DNA from: Patescibacteria group bacterium
Lineage (GTDB): Bacteria; Patescibacteriota; Minisyncoccia; Phycocordibacterales; GWA1-40-21
Length of the DNA stretch: 39,959 nt
Reading direction: 5' to 3'
Assembly (NCBI GenBank): GCA_018968925.1
Contig: JAGWZI010000004.1
Location: forward strand, 1-39,959
Made by a program: the position numbers and the translations under genes. Numbering within the stretch: the first letter of the stretch is position 1; each line of letters opens with the position of its first letter. Under the pieces are notes generated by a model. That model worked only from the letters and a program-made list of their open reading frames with translations. It was not told the DNA's origin and did no database searches. This document shows, piece after piece, positions 10,393 through 17,751 of the stretch.

Positions 10393-10809
10393 TTATTTCG
10401 CCGCCTTCGGCTTCTTCGCGCCGTAGGAGCTGCGGTCCTTCCGGCGTCCCTCGACGCCCTGCGCATCGAGCACGCCGCGGACGATCTGATAACGGAGACC
10501 GACGTCCTTGACGCGGCCGCCGCGCAAGAGGACGACCGAGTGCTCCTGCAGGTTGTGTCCCATGCCCGGGACATAGGCGGTGACTTCCATGCCGTTCGAA
10601 AGGCGCACCCTCGCAATCTTGCGGATGGCGGAGTTTGGCTTCTTCGGCGTCTTCGTGGTCACTTTGATGCACACGCCGCGCTTGAACGGCGAATTCAGGT
10701 ACGTCGGGCGGTTCTCGAGCGTGTTGAAGCCGCGCATGAGCGCGACGGACTTCGGCTTGCGCTTCGCCGTTTTCCGATTCCTCTTGATGAGCTGGTTGAT
10801 GGTTGGCAT
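10393..10809 (-). CDS. rpsL: 30S ribosomal protein uS12
   Basis: This is a 138-residue S12. The decoding loops [17 protein letters not shown] and [23 protein letters not shown] are intact, including the lysines and the proline targeted by streptomycin-resistance mutations in other bacteria. A Lys-rich tail ([10 protein letters not shown]) extends the C-terminus. It is first in rpsL-rpsG-fusA and is preceded by a leader of about 100 nt with an attenuator-like hairpin. Confidence 0.97.
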   Translation of the reverse strand: MPTINQLIKRNRKTAKRKPKSVALMRGFNTLENRPTYLNSPFKRGVCIKVTTKTPKKPNSAIRKIARVRLSNGMEVTAYVPGMGHNLQEHSVVLLRGGRVKDVGLRYQIVRGVLDAQGVEGRRKDRSSYGAKKPKAAK

Positions 10810-10834
10810 TTGATAAACGGTTATATTTGTCTCC

Positions 10835-10873
10835 AAAATAAAAAGCACATACTCCCGGTATTCGGGCCTGTGC
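10835..10873 (-). promoter_or_regulatory. Attenuator-like hairpin in the rpsL leader
   Basis: On the minus strand, GCACA...TGTGC encloses CCCG/CGGG and is followed by TTTTTATTTT, 26 bases before the rpsL ATG. This has the shape of an intrinsic terminator ahead of the first gene, which suggests attenuation control of the str operon. Upstream in the same leader there is a GTGCCACA/TGTGGCAC hairpin. Confidence 0.5.
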
Positions 10874-10921
10874 AACTCGTGATACCCGTGCCACAGCCAT
10901 GTGGCACCAAGCGTCGGGAAC

Positions 10922-10949
10922 ATACTACTACAGAACTTCAAAAAAGCAA
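10922..10949 (-). promoter_or_regulatory. rpsL operon promoter
   Basis: On the minus strand, TTGCTT (10944-10949), a 16-base spacer and TAGTAT (10922-10927), just downstream of the site-2 protease stop codon. The -35 match is modest. Confidence 0.5.
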
Positions 10950-10951
10950 GT

Positions 10952-11578
10952 TTAGAAATGCATGCCCGTGAACAGGGTGAACAATGACGACACGATCGGC
11001 AAGATGACGCCGGGAAGGAAAATGACGACAAGAATGATGAGAAGCAGGCCGTACCGTTCGGCAAAGGAGGAAAAGACGAGCCGGCGGTCGACGGGGATGA
11101 TCGAGAACAGCACTTTCGAACCGTCGAGCGGCGGAATGGGAATGAGATTGAAGACGGCGAGCGAGAGATTTACGAGAACGATAAAGCCGAAGACGAGCGC
11201 GAGCGTCTGTCCTGCCGCGCCGCTTGTATTCGCAAGCATGCGCACGAGAATGGCGAATATGCCGGCAACGATGAGATTCGATGCCGGACCCGCGAGCGCC
11301 ACGAGCGGCTCGGCGATTTTCCTGTTCCGCAGGTTATAGACGTTGTACGGCACGGGTTTCGCCCAGCCGATCATGATACCCGTGCCGGACAGGTAAAACA
11401 GGGCCGGCAGGATGATCGAACCGAAGAGATCGATGTGCGCGAGCGGGTTCAGGGTCAGCCGTCCCTCGTATTCCGCCGTCCGATCGCCGAACGCGAGCGC
11501 CATAAGACCATGCGAGATCTCGTGGATCATGACAGAGAAGATCAGAATGAAGATTTGGAAGATAACGCTGATGCCCAT
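10952..11578 (-). CDS. Site-2 protease family (M50) intramembrane metalloprotease
   Basis: This is a 208-residue membrane protein with about five or six hydrophobic segments. Helix 1 carries the zinc motif HEISH (residues 19-23), and a late segment carries [12 protein letters not shown], the NxxPxxPLDG motif supplying the third ligand. There are no PDZ or CBS domains, so this is the minimal M50 type found in many CPR genomes. It presumably cleaves transmembrane segments of regulatory or leftover signal proteins; the substrate is unknown. It is divergent from rpmB, and the two -10 elements overlap at 11598-11604. Confidence 0.85.
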   Translation of the reverse strand: MGISVIFQIFILIFSVMIHEISHGLMALAFGDRTAEYEGRLTLNPLAHIDLFGSIILPALFYLSGTGIMIGWAKPVPYNVYNLRNRKIAEPLVALAGPASNLIVAGIFAILVRMLANTSGAAGQTLALVFGFIVLVNLSLAVFNLIPIPPLDGSKVLFSIIPVDRRLVFSSFAERYGLLLIILVVIFLPGVILPIVSSLFTLFTGMHF

Positions 11579-11597
11579 ATTGCCGAAATTACCGTTC

Positions 11598-11604
11598 TAT
11601 GATA
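11598..11604. promoter_or_regulatory. Overlapping divergent -10 elements (rpmB / M50 protease)
   Basis: CTATGATAG is nearly palindromic. The plus strand reads TATGAT (11598-11603) and the minus strand reads TGC-TATCAT (11599-11604). One AT box could serve both genes, and the two transcription starts would lie on opposite sides of it. Confidence 0.45.
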
Positions 11605-11635
11605 GCATGCGGTCTCTCGAAAGAGAACGAAATCC

Positions 11636-11878
11636 ATGCAGATCTGCGCCATCACCAAACGCTCATCGATCGTCGGCGGCGGCTACTCGAACCGCACCCG
11701 CGCCACGCAGTTCAATCCGACCGGCAAGGTCAGGAAGTATTTGAACGTGCAGAAGAAGCGCATCTACGTGCCGGAACTGAAAAAGACCTTCGTTCTCAAG
11801 ATCTCGACCCGCGGCCTCAAGACGATCCAGAAGAACGGCGCGTACGCGACGCTGAAGAAAGCGGGGATCATCAAATAA
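11636..11878 (+). CDS. rpmB: 50S ribosomal protein bL28
   Basis: This is an 80-residue L28. It has CAITKRSSIVGGGYSNRTRATQF at the N-terminus, then VQKKRIYVPEL and the conserved LKISTRGLKTIQKNG. It is a late-assembling 50S protein. It is a single-gene unit that starts at an AT box shared with the M50 gene and ends in a strong terminator. The 30-nt leader contains a small TCTCT/AGAGA hairpin and no clear Shine-Dalgarno sequence. Confidence 0.93.
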   Translation: MQICAITKRSSIVGGGYSNRTRATQFNPTGKVRKYLNVQKKRIYVPELKKTFVLKISTRGLKTIQKNGAYATLKKAGIIK

Positions 11879-11895
11879 ATTCGACGAATTCAAAT

Positions 11896-11928
11896 AAAAA
11901 GGGCGGCCGCTCCGCGGCCGCCCTTTTT
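11896..11928. terminator. Bidirectional terminator, rpmB / small membrane protein
   Basis: AAAAA, GGGCGGCCGC, a three-base loop, GCGGCCGCCC and TTTTT. It serves both convergent genes. The same ten-base arms recur in the terminator at 36856-36887. Confidence 0.9.
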
Positions 11929-11951
11929 ATTTCTTTATCCCGAATGAGGGC

Positions 11952-12371
11952 CTATTTTTTCGTTGGCGTCGTTGTCGATGTCTGCGCCGCCGGCTGCTGG
12001 AAGACCGGACCGACGTTCACGATGATATTGCGCGACGGCGAGTAGACGATCGCTTTCGCCGCTTTCTGGTAGACGATCACCACGTCGCCGTTCTCTGCGC
12101 CCGTGTAGAAAGCCTGCTGTTTGACGAGCGTCGCCGCATCGTTGATCGTCGCGACGATCGGCTGTTCATCCGACGGCAGAATCACGAGCTTGCCGACCTT
12201 GGCGATAAGATCCGAAACCTGGGCCTGGTTCGCCTGGCTGACGAGATCCTGGGTCGACGGGTTATTGAAATGATTCCACGCCCAGAGACCGCCCACGCCG
12301 ATGATGATGCCGATAACGAGACCGATGAATACCGAACTGCCGCCCTTCTTCTTCATGTCCTGATTCTCCAT
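11952..12371 (-). CDS. Small single-pass membrane protein, unknown function
   Basis: This is a 139-residue protein. After a short basic N-terminus (MENQDMKKKGG) comes one membrane helix (residues 14-33, VFIGLVIGIIIGVGGLWAW), then an extracytoplasmic domain. That domain has a regular alternating pattern (GKLVILPSDEQPIVATINDA, NGDVVIVYQKAAKAIVYSPSRNIIVNVGP) and ends in a Thr/Gln-rich tail. Proteins of this shape are frequent in Parcubacteria and are usually annotated hypothetical. Its transcription starts at a TTGTCG/TATACT promoter (12443-12471). I do not recognise a function. Confidence 0.65.
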   Translation of the reverse strand: MENQDMKKKGGSSVFIGLVIGIIIGVGGLWAWNHFNNPSTQDLVSQANQAQVSDLIAKVGKLVILPSDEQPIVATINDAATLVKQQAFYTGAENGDVVIVYQKAAKAIVYSPSRNIIVNVGPVFQQPAAQTSTTTPTKK

Positions 12372-12442
12372 GTGTTTGATTGCTACAGTTGTAAACCGAA
12401 GCGAATAATGCTGATAAATGCCCTCGCGGGTTTTGTCTTACC

Positions 12443-12471
12443 AGTATACAAAATCCGGGAAAAAGCGACAA
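12443..12471 (-). promoter_or_regulatory. Promoter of the small membrane protein gene
   Basis: On the minus strand, TTGTCG (12466-12471), a 17-base spacer and TATACT (12443-12448). The leader would be about 65 nt. Confidence 0.6.
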
Positions 12472-12484
12472 GACGGATTGTTGA

Positions 12485-13279
12485 CTATTCCCGCCGAAAC
12501 GGCGTGCCGTCCGAAACGAAACCGATATCGCCGCTTGAAGTCTCAACCGTTCTGGCGCCGGAACCCGCGATCGCATCGAGCGTCGTTTTGTCTGGGTAGC
12601 CGTACCGATTCTTCGAACCGACCGATATGACCGCATATGCCGGATGCGCCGCGGAAAGGAATGTGTCCGAAACGGAAAGCTTCGCGCCGGCATGCGGAAC
12701 AAGCAAGACGTCGCTTGCGACGTCCGTTGCCGCGGCGAGCATATTCTCTTCGTTCCCCGTCATGCCGTCGGGCAGGATTGCCGCCCGCGCGGCGCCGTAT
12801 GAAATTTCGAGCGCGAGCATGCCGTCGCGGACAAAAATGACTTTCGCGGACGCGCCGCCGCCAAGATCGATCGCATCGTTAAGCCCGAGGATCGTTTCCG
12901 GCGCGCCGGCATTCGCGATCGATCGTTCCACGACCTTGTTTTCACCGCCCGCATCCGCTACCCCGCGCACGCGGTATCTCGCGAACACGTCCGGCGCGCC
13001 GCTCGTCGAAGCCTGGTCCGTATCGGTAAGGACGAGCAGATCGATCGTCCGGTCGTAAAACGACATGGCACGGCCGAGCGCGCGCAGAACGGATGCGTCT
13101 TCCCCGGCATCGATCAGCACATGCTTTCCATCCGGCGTTTGAATAAGGATTGCCCGGCCGTCGCCGACATCGAGAAACGTGACGCGCATGCTCGCATCGC
13201 TTTCGCGCCGCGCGGCGTATCCGGCAAGCATCGCGGCGGCAAAAAATATCCCGAGAAAAATGAAACGGCGCTTATGCAT
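12485..13279 (-). CDS. ComEC C-terminal metallo-beta-lactamase-like domain, metal ligands lost
   Basis: This is a 264-residue separate protein with an N-terminal membrane anchor or signal (residues 5-20), followed by the beta-lactamase-like fold of the ComEC C-terminus: MRVTFLDVGDGRAILIQTPDG, later VLLVPHAGAKLSVSDTFL and YAVISVGSKNRYGYPD. The metal-binding motif, normally THPDADHxGG, is TDTDQASTSGA (85-95), and PHHGS is PHAGA (195-199). The histidines are therefore gone and nuclease activity is unlikely. The start overlaps the end of the ComEC channel gene by eight bases, so the two are translationally coupled. A structural role beside the channel is inference. Confidence 0.8.
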   Translation of the reverse strand: MHKRRFIFLGIFFAAAMLAGYAARRESDASMRVTFLDVGDGRAILIQTPDGKHVLIDAGEDASVLRALGRAMSFYDRTIDLLVLTDTDQASTSGAPDVFARYRVRGVADAGGENKVVERSIANAGAPETILGLNDAIDLGGGASAKVIFVRDGMLALEISYGAARAAILPDGMTGNEENMLAAATDVASDVLLVPHAGAKLSVSDTFLSAAHPAYAVISVGSKNRYGYPDKTTLDAIAGSGARTVETSSGDIGFVSDGTPFRRE

Positions 13280-14771
13280 GATGTGCTTTTTTCTGTTCCC
13301 GCCAGATCCAGACCGCGATCACGGCATACGCGATCGCGCAGCATGCGGGCGAGAACCAGGGAACGAAGATCGACGAGAGCGGCAATCCGGCAAAAAACCG
13401 TGCGACGAAAATCATATACGCCGCGATCGCCCAGGAAATCCAGGCGAAGGGCAGTGCGACGATGCGGAAAACCATGCCGATCGCTCCCGCGAGGAATCCG
13501 AAAAACATGGACGCCGGGACGACGGGCAGGACAAGAATGTTCGCCGGCAATGCATAGACGGACAGCTGTCCCATATCGAGCAGGATGAGCGGCAAGACGA
13601 GGATCTGCGCCGCAACGGTCGTCGCGACGATGCCGCGCAATCCGCCGCGCTCGGTCACCCATGAAAATTTCCTTTCAAGGATCGGCGAGACGACGATGAC
13701 GGCGAACGTGGCGAGAAACGACAATTGAAAGGATATGTCGGATGCGAGGATGGGCGGATTCACGACGATCATGAGAAGCGCCGCGGCGATGAGCGCGCGC
13801 AAAGCGTCGTATTTCCTGCCCGTCGCTTTCGCGAGAACGGCGATGAGCGCCATGATTCCCGCGCGGATCGCCGTCGAGGACGAGCCGGACAGGAGAACGA
13901 ACAGGATGACGCCGAGAGCTCCGCCCGAAAGCGCGACCGCGTGCGGCAGAAATGAAAGCAGGATCGCGATCGCGGAGACGACGATCGTGACGTTATAGCC
14001 GGAAAGCGCGACGATGTGCGAAAGCCCCGCGACGCGGAACGCATTCGCCGTATCCGTATCGATCGAACTTTTCGCGCCGAGAATGACGCCGGCGAGAAAC
14101 GATGCCTCCGGTTCCGGCACAAGCCGGCCGATCGCCATGATGAATTTTTCTTTCACGGAAAACAAAAATTCCCGGATCGGATTCCCTTTGCCGCTCGAAA
14201 TGAGCGACACGCGCGCAAAATCCATCGTGAAGAGGATACCGTCTTTCGCAAGATATGCCGCATAATCGAAATCCTTCTGTCCGCTTGTCGATGCACGGGA
14301 AAAATTCTGCGGCGTTCCGATCTTGCCCGACACACTTACGAGATCGCCGTAGGAAAACGCGGGGTATCGGCTGGTCCGCACAAGTATCTTTCCCGAAGCC
14401 TGCGTGCTCGTGCCGCCGAGAACCGCATGATCGACCTGGACGACAAACGATTGGCTCGATTCCGAGAATGACGGCTCTACAGAGACCGTGCCGCGGAGGA
14501 TCACCTCCTTTCCTTCCGCCGCGGCAAGCACCGGATCGGCCTTCGGTCGCGCCGCATCGGAGCGCAAGATGCCGAGCGCAAAAAAGACGATGAAGAGTGC
14601 GGTAAGAAAAACGGGCCGTTTGCCGCCGATGAACCGCCGGTACGCGAACAGCGCGATGGCGATAACGACAAGCGCTCCGGCAAATGAAAAGCTTGCGGGA
14701 AAAAATGAACAGAGAAAAATCGCCGAAACGAATCCGGCAATCGGAACGAGGAGTGGCGTGTCGCGCTTCAC
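13272..14771 (-). CDS. comEC: ComEC/Rec2 competence membrane channel
   Basis: This is a 499-residue polytopic protein. The N-terminal part has two or three helices, then a DUF4131-like OB segment (EVILRGTVSVEP, ILVRTSRYPAFSYGDLVSVSGKI). It is followed by the competence domain (FLAGVILGAKSSIDTDTANAF, GLSHIVALSGYNVTIVVSAI, SSSTAIRAGIMALIA). It forms the inner-membrane channel for single-stranded DNA during natural transformation. The GTG start at 14771 was chosen over an upstream ATG because a TGC-TATGAT element lies exactly six bases before it, and the upstream extension crosses a terminator and is not hydrophobic. Pilus genes at 24.6-27 kb could supply the uptake machinery. Confidence 0.88.
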   Translation of the reverse strand: MKRDTPLLVPIAGFVSAIFLCSFFPASFSFAGALVVIAIALFAYRRFIGGKRPVFLTALFIVFFALGILRSDAARPKADPVLAAAEGKEVILRGTVSVEPSFSESSQSFVVQVDHAVLGGTSTQASGKILVRTSRYPAFSYGDLVSVSGKIGTPQNFSRASTSGQKDFDYAAYLAKDGILFTMDFARVSLISSGKGNPIREFLFSVKEKFIMAIGRLVPEPEASFLAGVILGAKSSIDTDTANAFRVAGLSHIVALSGYNVTIVVSAIAILLSFLPHAVALSGGALGVILFVLLSGSSSTAIRAGIMALIAVLAKATGRKYDALRALIAAALLMIVVNPPILASDISFQLSFLATFAVIVVSPILERKFSWVTERGGLRGIVATTVAAQILVLPLILLDMGQLSVYALPANILVLPVVPASMFFGFLAGAIGMVFRIVALPFAWISWAIAAYMIFVARFFAGLPLSSIFVPWFSPACCAIAYAVIAVWIWREQKKAHHA

Positions 14772-14783
14772 GCGGAAATCATA
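14772..14783 (-). promoter_or_regulatory. Leaderless extended -10 of comEC
   Basis: On the minus strand, TGC-TATGAT (hexamer 14778-14783) is followed by six bases and the GTG start at 14771. The predicted +1 is the G of the start codon. Confidence 0.65.
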
Positions 14784-14787
14784 GCAT

Positions 14788-14820
14788 AAAAAAAGCTCCG
14801 TACCCTTGCGGGCGCGGAGC
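14788..14820 (-). terminator. Terminator of the 141-aa gene
   Basis: On the minus strand, GCTCCG...CGGAGC with an inner CCC/GGG hairpin is followed by seven T. It lies 15 bases after the stop at 14836. Confidence 0.85.
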
Positions 14821-14835
14821 GGAACAAACTTCTTT

Positions 14836-15261
14836 TCAGGCGGTGACGGCGCAGATCCATTTCCCGAGCATCTGTTCGCCGGTCTCCTTGACGACAACCT
14901 CCCTCTGTCCATCGTACCTGTGGAAAAACACGATGAACCGTTCTTCTTCGGTGATAACGACGAGCGTCTGGCCAGGATCGCGAAGAACTTTCCTGGCGCG
15001 AAGGGCGACGCGCTTGATCAGCCTCTCGGAAAGGAAAACGGTTTTGTATCCCATTCTCTGGAGAGAAAATCGGGAGCAATGGAACGATCCGCTCCCTGCT
15101 TTCTCGACCAACTCGACCCTGGCGCGTCCCTTGGCGGGCACACGGCGCAAGATTTCCCTGGCTGAAGGGTTGACCGTCCATCCGAAACCTTCAATGATCG
15201 GAATGATCCCCTTCTCCCCTTGTTTCGTCATTTCCCCCGACTCTTTTACCGCAGTAGTCAT
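14836..15261 (-). CDS. Hypothetical protein behind a structured leader
   Basis: This is a 141-residue soluble protein that I do not recognise. It is basic in the middle (AREILRRVPAKGRARVELVEKAG, SERLIKRVALRARKVLRD) and beta-rich at the end (TLVVITEEERFIVFFHRYDGQREVVVKETG), with two cysteines (HCSRF and WICAV). No signal peptide or membrane segment is visible. The promoter is close to consensus (TTGACA, 16 bases, TATCAT). The 142-nt leader contains a terminator-like hairpin (15281-15306), so expression is probably conditional. A moderate AAAGG precedes ATG, and Met11 is an alternative start. It is monocistronic. Confidence 0.6.
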   Translation of the reverse strand: MTTAVKESGEMTKQGEKGIIPIIEGFGWTVNPSAREILRRVPAKGRARVELVEKAGSGSFHCSRFSLQRMGYKTVFLSERLIKRVALRARKVLRDPGQTLVVITEEERFIVFFHRYDGQREVVVKETGEQMLGKWICAVTA

Positions 15262-15403
15262 AACTCTGCCTTTCCACAGTCAAAAATTTTGCATCCCCGA
15301 TGCAAACCGGGTCCCCAAACATCGTCCCGGCCGGAAGCTTCCGAACGCATCGGACCCTTTCGGCCAAAACGATATGGGACAATCGTCGTTTGCAAAGAAC
15401 TGG
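15262..15403 (-). promoter_or_regulatory. Structured leader with internal terminator-like hairpin
   Basis: From the predicted +1 the RNA can form hairpin 1 (GGCCA/TGGCC plus AAACGA/TCGTTT), then a domain closed by GGGTCC/GGACCC around the palindrome CGGAAGCTTCCG. Last comes the stem TTTGCATC-GGG-GATGCAAA (15288-15306) followed by ATTTTTG. A GATGC in the middle domain could pair with GCATC of the terminator stem, giving mutually exclusive folds. It may be a riboswitch or attenuator; no known class was recognised. Confidence 0.5.
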
Positions 15404-15409
15404 CCGTGA

Positions 15410-15437
15410 ATGATACGACTTTCTTATTGTTTGTCAA
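15410..15437 (-). promoter_or_regulatory. Sigma70-type promoter of the leader/141-aa gene
   Basis: On the minus strand, a consensus TTGACA (15432-15437), a 16-base spacer and TATCAT (15410-15415). This is among the best -35 elements of the window. Confidence 0.8.
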
Positions 15438-15441
15438 CTCA

Positions 15442-16128
15442 TCACGATTCCCACGCAGCGACGATCCGCCGCTCCTCATCGGCGTTCCGCGCCTTCTTGA
15501 ACTTCGCGCCGGATGCGCCTTTCACCCGCGCTTCGCATTCCGCCCAGGTCGGGTGCGTTTCGATCACGCCGTCCACCATGCTGACATACGAGTATGCCGC
15601 GCCGGATTTCCGTGCCGGATCGTCATTGGCTGGCGCAAGCACGGAAAGATCGACCGGATAATCGGCCGACTTGCCGCGGAAAAGCGCCGGCGGTACGCCG
15701 TCGGCGAACCCGGTGGCGATCGCGTCGCAGCGCTCGTTGCCCGGCACGCCGGCATGCCCGGGCACGCGGTTCCATTTTATTTTCTTGCCTGCCGCCGCGG
15801 CGATGAGCGCTTCCCAGAGATCGCGGTTCGACACCGAATCCTTCTGCACGGTCTTCCAACCGTTCTTCTGCCAGCCGAAGATCCACTTCGTCATGCCGTT
15901 CACAACATACGCCGAATCGGTGTTGACGGCGATCTCCTTGTCCGCATTGCCGACGAGACGCAAGGCGTGTATCGCGGCGAGCAGTTCGACCTTGTTGTTC
16001 GTCGTGTGCGCCTCGGCCGCGCCGAGCTCTGACACCTTGCCGTGCATCGAGACGATCGCGCCCCAGCCGCCCGGTCCCGGATTGCCTCTCGACGATCCGT
16101 CGCAGAAAATGATGATGGTATCGCTCAT
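15442..16128 (-). CDS. rnhA: Ribonuclease HI with C-terminal viroplasmin-like domain
   Basis: This is a 228-residue protein. Residues 1-145 are a complete RNase HI with catalytic Asp10 (FCDGSSRGNPGPGG), Glu48 (NNKVELLA), Asp71 (NTDSAYV) and Asp135 (GNERCDAIA), plus His125 in PGHAG. It removes RNA from RNA-DNA hybrids. Residues about 178-228 (YSYVSMVDGVIETHPTWAEC, then ARVKGASGAKFKKA) match the hybrid-binding caulimovirus viroplasmin-type module, which in most RNases H is N-terminal. The start codon overlaps the cupin stop in TAATG, so the two genes are translationally coupled. Confidence 0.9.
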   Translation of the reverse strand: MSDTIIIFCDGSSRGNPGPGGWGAIVSMHGKVSELGAAEAHTTNNKVELLAAIHALRLVGNADKEIAVNTDSAYVVNGMTKWIFGWQKNGWKTVQKDSVSNRDLWEALIAAAAGKKIKWNRVPGHAGVPGNERCDAIATGFADGVPPALFRGKSADYPVDLSVLAPANDDPARKSGAAYSYVSMVDGVIETHPTWAECEARVKGASGAKFKKARNADEERRIVAAWES

Positions 16129-16511
16129 TACAAATGGTCCGCCTTGTCCTTCTCGGCGTCTTTTTTCGTCCTGTGCACAACGCCGTCCTTATGATGCGGC
16201 GGCATGTAGAGCGTGTAGAATTTCAGGTCCTCGGTCTTCGACGTGTTCATGACGTTGTGCTTCGATCCGGCGGGCACGACGATCGCATCGCCGTCCTTCA
16301 CGACATATTTCTCGCCGTCGATCGTCACCTTTCCCTCGCCCGCCTCCACGCGGAAGAACTGGTCGCTGATATCGTGCACTTCAAAGCCGATCTCCTCTTC
16401 AGGCAGGAGCGACATAAGGACGATCTGCGCGTTCGTCGAGGTGTAGAGCACCTTTCTGAAGTTCTTGTTCTTCAGCGCCTCGTTTTCTATGTTCGCATAA
16501 AACGGTTTCAT
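16128..16511 (-). CDS. Cupin domain protein
   Basis: This is a 127-residue single-domain cupin. Motif 1 is degenerate (IGFEVHDISDQFFRVEAGEGKV, with one histidine), and motif 2 is DAIVVPAGSKHNVMNTS, so a metal site with His and acidic ligands remains possible. A basic tail (HRTKKDAEKDKADH) ends the protein. MKPFYANIEN was chosen as the start because it is the family's usual beginning; longer forms would overlap the promoter. A TGA-TATAAT element (16540-16545) abuts the rlmH stop. The substrate cannot be deduced. It is cotranscribed with rnhA. Confidence 0.75.
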   Translation of the reverse strand: MKPFYANIENEALKNKNFRKVLYTSTNAQIVLMSLLPEEEIGFEVHDISDQFFRVEAGEGKVTIDGEKYVVKDGDAIVVPAGSKHNVMNTSKTEDLKFYTLYMPPHHKDGVVHRTKKDAEKDKADHL

Positions 16512-16539
16512 AGAGTTTGTATTAAACTGATATGCCTCC

Positions 16540-16548
16540 ATTATATCA
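16540..16548 (-). promoter_or_regulatory. Extended -10 of cupin-rnhA, using the rlmH stop codon
   Basis: On the minus strand the sequence is TGA-TATAAT. The TGA is the rlmH stop codon (16546-16548) and also supplies the TGn extension. The predicted leader is about 22 nt. Confidence 0.6.
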
Positions 16549-16989
16549 CGCGTGATGATACGGCTCATGCTTGATCACTGACATCGCCCGATAGACGGAT
16601 TCGGCGAGAAGCAGGCGCGCGAGCTGGTGCGGCAGAGTAAGCTTCGACAAGGACCAAACGAGATTGGCTCGCTTCAATATGCTGTCATCAAGCCCGTACG
16701 CTCCGCCGATGGCAAATGCAACCGTGCCGCCGCCCGTGATCATCCTCTTTTCCAAAAATTGCGACAGCTCGCGCGTGCTCATTTCCTTTCCTTTTTCATC
16801 GAGGGCGACGAGGAAATCCTCTGGTTTGAGCGATTTCAAAATCCGTTCCGCTTCCGTTTCTTTGTCCGATGACGGAATGATCTTCCATTCCGTTTTCAGA
16901 TGCCGCGAAATGCGCGCGGTGTATTCCGCGATCGCGTCCGCGATGTTCGCATCATCATTTTTGCCGACAGAAATGAAAAGGAATTTCAT
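16546..16989 (-). CDS. rlmH: 23S rRNA (pseudouridine1915-N3)-methyltransferase RlmH
   Basis: This is a 147-residue SPOUT methyltransferase that methylates pseudouridine 1915 in helix 69 of 23S rRNA on 70S ribosomes. The sequence has ALDEKGKEMSTRELSQFLEK, the SAM-binding knot TVAFAIGGAYGLDDSILKRA and the C-terminal ESVYRAMSVIKHEPYHHA, where E. coli has a similar HPYHRE end. The start MKFLFISVGKN lies six bases after TATACT. It is divergent from the SpoU gene, with start codons 36 bases apart. Confidence 0.95.
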   Translation of the reverse strand: MKFLFISVGKNDDANIADAIAEYTARISRHLKTEWKIIPSSDKETEAERILKSLKPEDFLVALDEKGKEMSTRELSQFLEKRMITGGGTVAFAIGGAYGLDDSILKRANLVWSLSKLTLPHQLARLLLAESVYRAMSVIKHEPYHHA

Positions 16990-17001
16990 GCGGAAAGTAT
17001 A
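16990..17001 (-). promoter_or_regulatory. Leaderless extended -10 of rlmH
   Basis: On the minus strand, TGC-TATACT (hexamer 16996-17001), six bases, then ATG at 16989. Confidence 0.7.
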
Positions 17002-17013
17002 GCAGATCCGTGC

Positions 17014-17025
17014 TAGGATATCCGC
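17014..17025 (+). promoter_or_regulatory. Leaderless extended -10 of the SpoU methyltransferase gene
   Basis: TGC-TAGGAT (hexamer 17014-17019), six bases, then ATG at 17026. It is back to back with the rlmH -10, and the 36-bp gap leaves no room for independent -35 elements. Confidence 0.65.
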
Positions 17026-17751
17026 ATGCTCACGAAAGCCGAAACGAAACTCATCCGGAGCCTCCGAGAGAAAAAACACCGCGCCGAGACCGGACTCTTC
17101 CTCGTCGAAGGGGCGAAAAGCGTCGAGGAACTTTTGCGTTCCAATTTTGCAATCAGCTTCATCGTCGCGACGGATGCGTTCGCGAAGACATTGAAGACCA
17201 AAATGCGCGTTGAAACGGTTTCGGCGGACGAACTTGCCAAGCTCGGCACGCTCGAAGCGAACGATGCCGCGATCGCCGTCGTGAAACAGAAATCCGCGCA
17301 AACGGCCGAACAGAAAAATCAGGGGCTTATCCTCGTCCTCGACGAGGTGAAGGATCCGGGCAATCTCGGCACCATCATCCGCATCGCGGACTGGTACGGC
17401 GTGAAACGCATACTTGCTTCGAAAGGCACCGCCGATTTCTACAATGCGAAGACGATCGCCGCGTCGATGGGATCCTTCACCCGTATCGCGGTCGAATACG
17501 CCGATCTCGCAGAATTTTTCTCGAAAAACACGTTGCCGGTTTTTGGCGCATATCTCGGCGGCGAGAACGTCCATGAAATGAAATTTCCGTCAGACGGCAT
17601 TCTCGTCATGGGCAACGAATCGAACGGCATCTCCGCGCATCTTGAAAAATTCATCACGAAAAAGATCACCATTCCCCGCTACGGGAGTGCCGAATCGCTC
17701 AATGTCGCGATCGCGACCGCGGTGATACTCGATAATTGGAAAAGAAAATAA
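17026..17751 (+). CDS. SpoU (TrmH) family RNA 2'-O-methyltransferase
   Basis: This is a 241-residue SPOUT methyltransferase. The N-terminal substrate-binding domain starts LTKAETKLIRSLREKKHRAETGLFLVEG. Motif 1 is DPGNLGTIIRIADWYGV with the catalytic arginine, motif 2 is GILVMGNESNGIS, and motif 3 is IPRYGSAESLNVAIATAV. It 2'-O-methylates a ribose in rRNA or tRNA; members with this N-terminal domain usually act on 23S rRNA (RlmB or TsnR-like), but the exact site cannot be assigned. It is divergent from rlmH, so two ribosome-modifying enzymes share one promoter region. Confidence 0.9.
   Translation: MLTKAETKLIRSLREKKHRAETGLFLVEGAKSVEELLRSNFAISFIVATDAFAKTLKTKMRVETVSADELAKLGTLEANDAAIAVVKQKSAQTAEQKNQGLILVLDEVKDPGNLGTIIRIADWYGVKRILASKGTADFYNAKTIAASMGSFTRIAVEYADLAEFFSKNTLPVFGAYLGGENVHEMKFPSDGILVMGNESNGISAHLEKFITKKITIPRYGSAESLNVAIATAVILDNWKRK

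Noticed and set aside
15191-15382. A 63-codon frame in the 5' leader of the 141-aa gene as a leader peptide
   Set aside because: It overlaps the start of the main gene in another frame and has no ribosome-binding or leaderless start signal. The leader is better explained by RNA structure.
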